Shown piece by piece: positions 56,652 through 58,469 of a DNA stretch of 58,469 bases. Numbering within the stretch: the first letter of the stretch is position 1; each line of letters opens with the position of its first letter. Below the pieces are notes generated by a model. It was not told the origin of the DNA and ran no database searches. It saw only the letters and a list, made by a program, of their open reading frames with translations. Source of the stretch: Aeromonas media (GTDB lineage: Bacteria; Pseudomonadota; Gammaproteobacteria; Enterobacterales; Aeromonadaceae); NCBI RefSeq assembly GCF_000819985.1, contig NZ_CDBZ01000071.1:1-58469 (forward strand), in the 5' to 3' direction. A program made the position numbers and the translations under genes.

Positions 56652-57269
56652 TCAGTGCAGACCCGCCACGTATTTGGAGAGCGCCTCGATGTCCTGATCC
56701 GTCAGCTTCTTGGCCACATCCCGCATCATGCCATTGGGGTCATTGTCACGGGCTGCCGCACGGAAGGCAGTGAGCTGCGCCTTGATATACGCAGGGTGCT
56801 GCCCGGACAAGCTGGGATACTTGGCCTGCTCGACGCCGGAACCGCGTGGACCATGGCAGGCGGTACAAGCGGCCAGACCACGTTCCATGTCGCCTCCCAT
56901 ATAGAGCGCCTTGCCTGCGGCAACCACGTCATCGGGCACGGCAACCGGAGTCACCTTCTGGCTGGAGAAGTAGGCGGCCAGGTCGTCCATGTCCTGATCG
57001 GACAGAGGCAACGCCATGGGTCCCATGATGGGAGCAACCCGACCAGTTTGGCCAGAAGCTGCAGCCTTCAGTTCAACTAATTGTTTTTTGATATATGATG
57101 CGTGCTGACCAGCAATCTTGGGATACATGTCGACTGGGCTGTTGCCGTCCGGTCCATGACAGGCCGCACAGACGGCAGCCTTGGTTTGTCCCGCAGCGGC
57201 ATCGCCCTTGGCTTGTGCCATCCCAGTTACGCCAACCATCAGAGCAAGTGTAATGACTAGGTTCTTCAT
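56652..57269 (-). CDS. cytochrome c4 (dihaem)
   Basis: A periplasmic dihaem electron carrier that usually feeds cbb3-type oxidase. It has 205 residues. The signal peptide MKNLVITLALMVGVTGMAQA precedes two homologous cytochrome domains with haem motifs CAACH (about 34) and CTACH (about 135). Methionine ligands are likely in MGPMALPLSD and GMMRDVAKKLTD. It has a strong terminator downstream and is divergent from engB. Confidence 0.93.
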   Translation of the reverse strand: MKNLVITLALMVGVTGMAQAKGDAAAGQTKAAVCAACHGPDGNSPVDMYPKIAGQHASYIKKQLVELKAAASGQTGRVAPIMGPMALPLSDQDMDDLAAYFSSQKVTPVAVPDDVVAAGKALYMGGDMERGLAACTACHGPRGSGVEQAKYPSLSGQHPAYIKAQLTAFRAAARDNDPNGMMRDVAKKLTDQDIEALSKYVAGLH

Positions 57270-57412
57270 GGCGTTCCAACTTTCTCGTTATTAGACTTCC
57301 AGATCCCATGCCGCTGAAGGCATGTTAAAATAAACGCGTTTAAGCGACGCCATTTTACACGATTTCACAAAAAAGTAACTCTATAACCCTCTATCTCTAT
57401 GGGGAATTTACG

Positions 57413-58069
57413 TTGGATACACAAACTCTGAATTTCAATAAGGTGCATTTTGTGACCAGCGCACCCGACATCCGTCACCTGCCAAATGATGGGGGTGTCG
57501 AGATTGCGTTTGCCGGGCGTTCCAACGCCGGTAAATCATCTGCATTGAATACCTTGACCAAACACAAGAACCTGGCACGGACCAGTAAGACACCGGGTCG
57601 TACCCAGCTGATCAACCTGTTTGAACTGGAGCCGGGCAAGCGCCTGGTCGACTTGCCGGGCTACGGTTATGCGCAGGTTCCGCTGGAAATGAAGCTCAAG
57701 TGGCAGAAGTCACTGGCTGAATACCTGCAGCGCCGCGAATCCTTGAAAGGTCTGGTGATCCTGATGGACATTCGCCATCCGCTCAAAGAGACCGACATGA
57801 ACATGCTGGAATGGAGCTCACACCGCGAGTTGCCGGTGATGCTGCTGCTGACCAAGGCAGACAAACTGAGCCCGGGTCCCCGCAACAATCAGGTGATAAA
57901 GGTGCGCCAGGCAGTAGCCGAACTGGGTCCGCAGATCCAGGTTGAAGCCTTCTCCTCCCTCAACAACATAGGTGTCGAGAAGTTGGCCCAGACTCTGAGC
58001 GGCTGGTATCTATCCAATGCCGAAACCACTCAGACCGACACAGAAGAAGACCACCAGATCGAGGAGTAA
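57413..58069 (+). CDS. engB: ribosome biogenesis GTPase EngB (YsxC/YihA)
   Basis: EngB is an essential GTPase for 50S assembly. It has 218 residues from a TTG start ([20 protein letters not shown]) preceded by GGGGA; no ATG is available at the conserved N-terminus. G1 is [11 protein letters not shown]2 is [10 protein letters not shown]3 is DLPGYGYA and G4 is TKAD. The acidic C-terminal tail is longer than in E. coli. It is divergent from the cytochrome c4 gene. Confidence 0.96.
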   Translation: MDTQTLNFNKVHFVTSAPDIRHLPNDGGVEIAFAGRSNAGKSSALNTLTKHKNLARTSKTPGRTQLINLFELEPGKRLVDLPGYGYAQVPLEMKLKWQKSLAEYLQRRESLKGLVILMDIRHPLKETDMNMLEWSSHRELPVMLLLTKADKLSPGPRNNQVIKVRQAVAELGPQIQVEAFSSLNNIGVEKLAQTLSGWYLSNAETTQTDTEEDHQIEE

Positions 58070-58469
58070 ACCGCTCCTCTTCTTGCTGCAATGAGCGGAG
58101 TTGGCCCTCCGCTGATTGAAAGACTTTCAGTTTTCTCCTGCCCGGGCCAGCCCCCACGTCCCCTTCTGTTACAACCCATCCCTATAGCTTATAAGTCTTT
58201 TTAATCAGAGAGATAGAAGATTAGGCTGTTGTGAAAATTAACTTCCCCCCTCCTTGACACCGTTTTCATTTTTCCCGCCAGACAAGCCGGAAATAATACC
58301 GAGCATCAACAAAACTGAAAATTTATTACAAGAAAGGAATAGGAAGGGATAAAAATGAGGCCAGTCTCGCTGTCGCGGGCCGGCCTGAAGAAATGAGTTC
58401 AAAAAATTGGGAAAAAGCGAGTTCTCGAGAACAAAGACGATTGGTTTTCTGTAAGCGCCCTTGAATCGG
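58070..58469. other. gene-free, AT-rich end of window
   Basis: No plausible protein gene is seen. AGCGGAG-TTGGCC-CTCCGCT (58093-58112) is a hairpin shortly after engB that may act as terminator. An imperfect stem at about 58351-58379 (AGGCC...GGCCT) with a T-run on the minus strand could end a transcript entering from the right. The stretch from about 58180 to 58350 is clearly AT-rich. Confidence 0.5.

Noticed and set aside
58070..58469. Spot 42 (spf) small RNA next to engB
   Set aside because: Neither the E. coli 5' segment nor a strong GC terminator hairpin of that RNA can be found on either strand.

Overview
This is a stretch of gammaproteobacterial core chromosome, most probably from Aeromonas (A. 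hydrophila group). The assignment rests on high GC coding DNA, protein sequences close to but distinct from enteric ones, an Aeromonas-type chromosomal Qnr protein, and blocks of gene order shared with E. coli. No rRNA, tRNA, insertion sequence, prophage or CRISPR array is visible.

Layout. (1) 1-13903, minus strand: the complete S10, spc and alpha ribosomal-protein gene series, rpsJ to rplQ, with rpoA and secY. The S10 promoter and leader, a terminator plus promoter between rpsQ and rplN, and a promoter plus S4-type pseudoknot leader before rpsM divide it into the three classical operons. (2) 14049-23717: an EamA transporter, envZ-ompR, greB, tex, bioH, comF and nfuA, the same series as E. 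coli envZ-ompR-greB-yhgF...bioH-gntX-nfuA. A two-gene insert sits between tex and bioH: an SprA-related protein with an HEQAH motif and a 77-residue flagellar rod/hook-like mini-protein. (3) 23790-29025: gpsA, secB and a rhodanese facing gpmI-envC. (4) 29245-35622: a qnr-family gene followed by a gluconate/Entner-Doudoroff cluster (gntR, eda, edd, gntK, GntP-family permease). Palindromic GntR operators lie at gntR/qnr and between gntK and the permease. (5) 35758-41798: pssA, an AT-rich orphan gene, recG and an AsmA-like gene. (6) 41852-58069: fabY(yiiD), a spermidine-synthase-like gene, dtd, yihY, typA, glnA, a DUF4124 gene, glnL, glnG, add, hemN, a DUF2489 gene, yihI, a CsrB/CsrC-type sRNA, cytochrome c4 and engB. 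This matches the E. coli engB-csrC-yihI-hemN-glnGLA-typA-yihY-dtd-yiiD region.

How the parts work together. The first block makes ribosomes, RNA polymerase alpha and the Sec channel under autogenous control. The gnt cluster imports and phosphorylates gluconate and splits it to pyruvate and glyceraldehyde-3-phosphate. glnA-glnL-glnG is the nitrogen circuit, with a sigma54 promoter and two NtrC sites before glnA and another NtrC site before glnL.

The most notable non-coding element is a GGA-rich CsrA-sponge RNA on the minus strand at about 56064-56383. Other points of interest are the qnr gene sharing its upstream region with a GntR operator, the SprA/FlgE-like pair, duplication scars at the start of fabY and the end of envC, and the AT-rich orphan at 37165. 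All family assignments come from reading translated sequence and remembered homologues; no database search was run.
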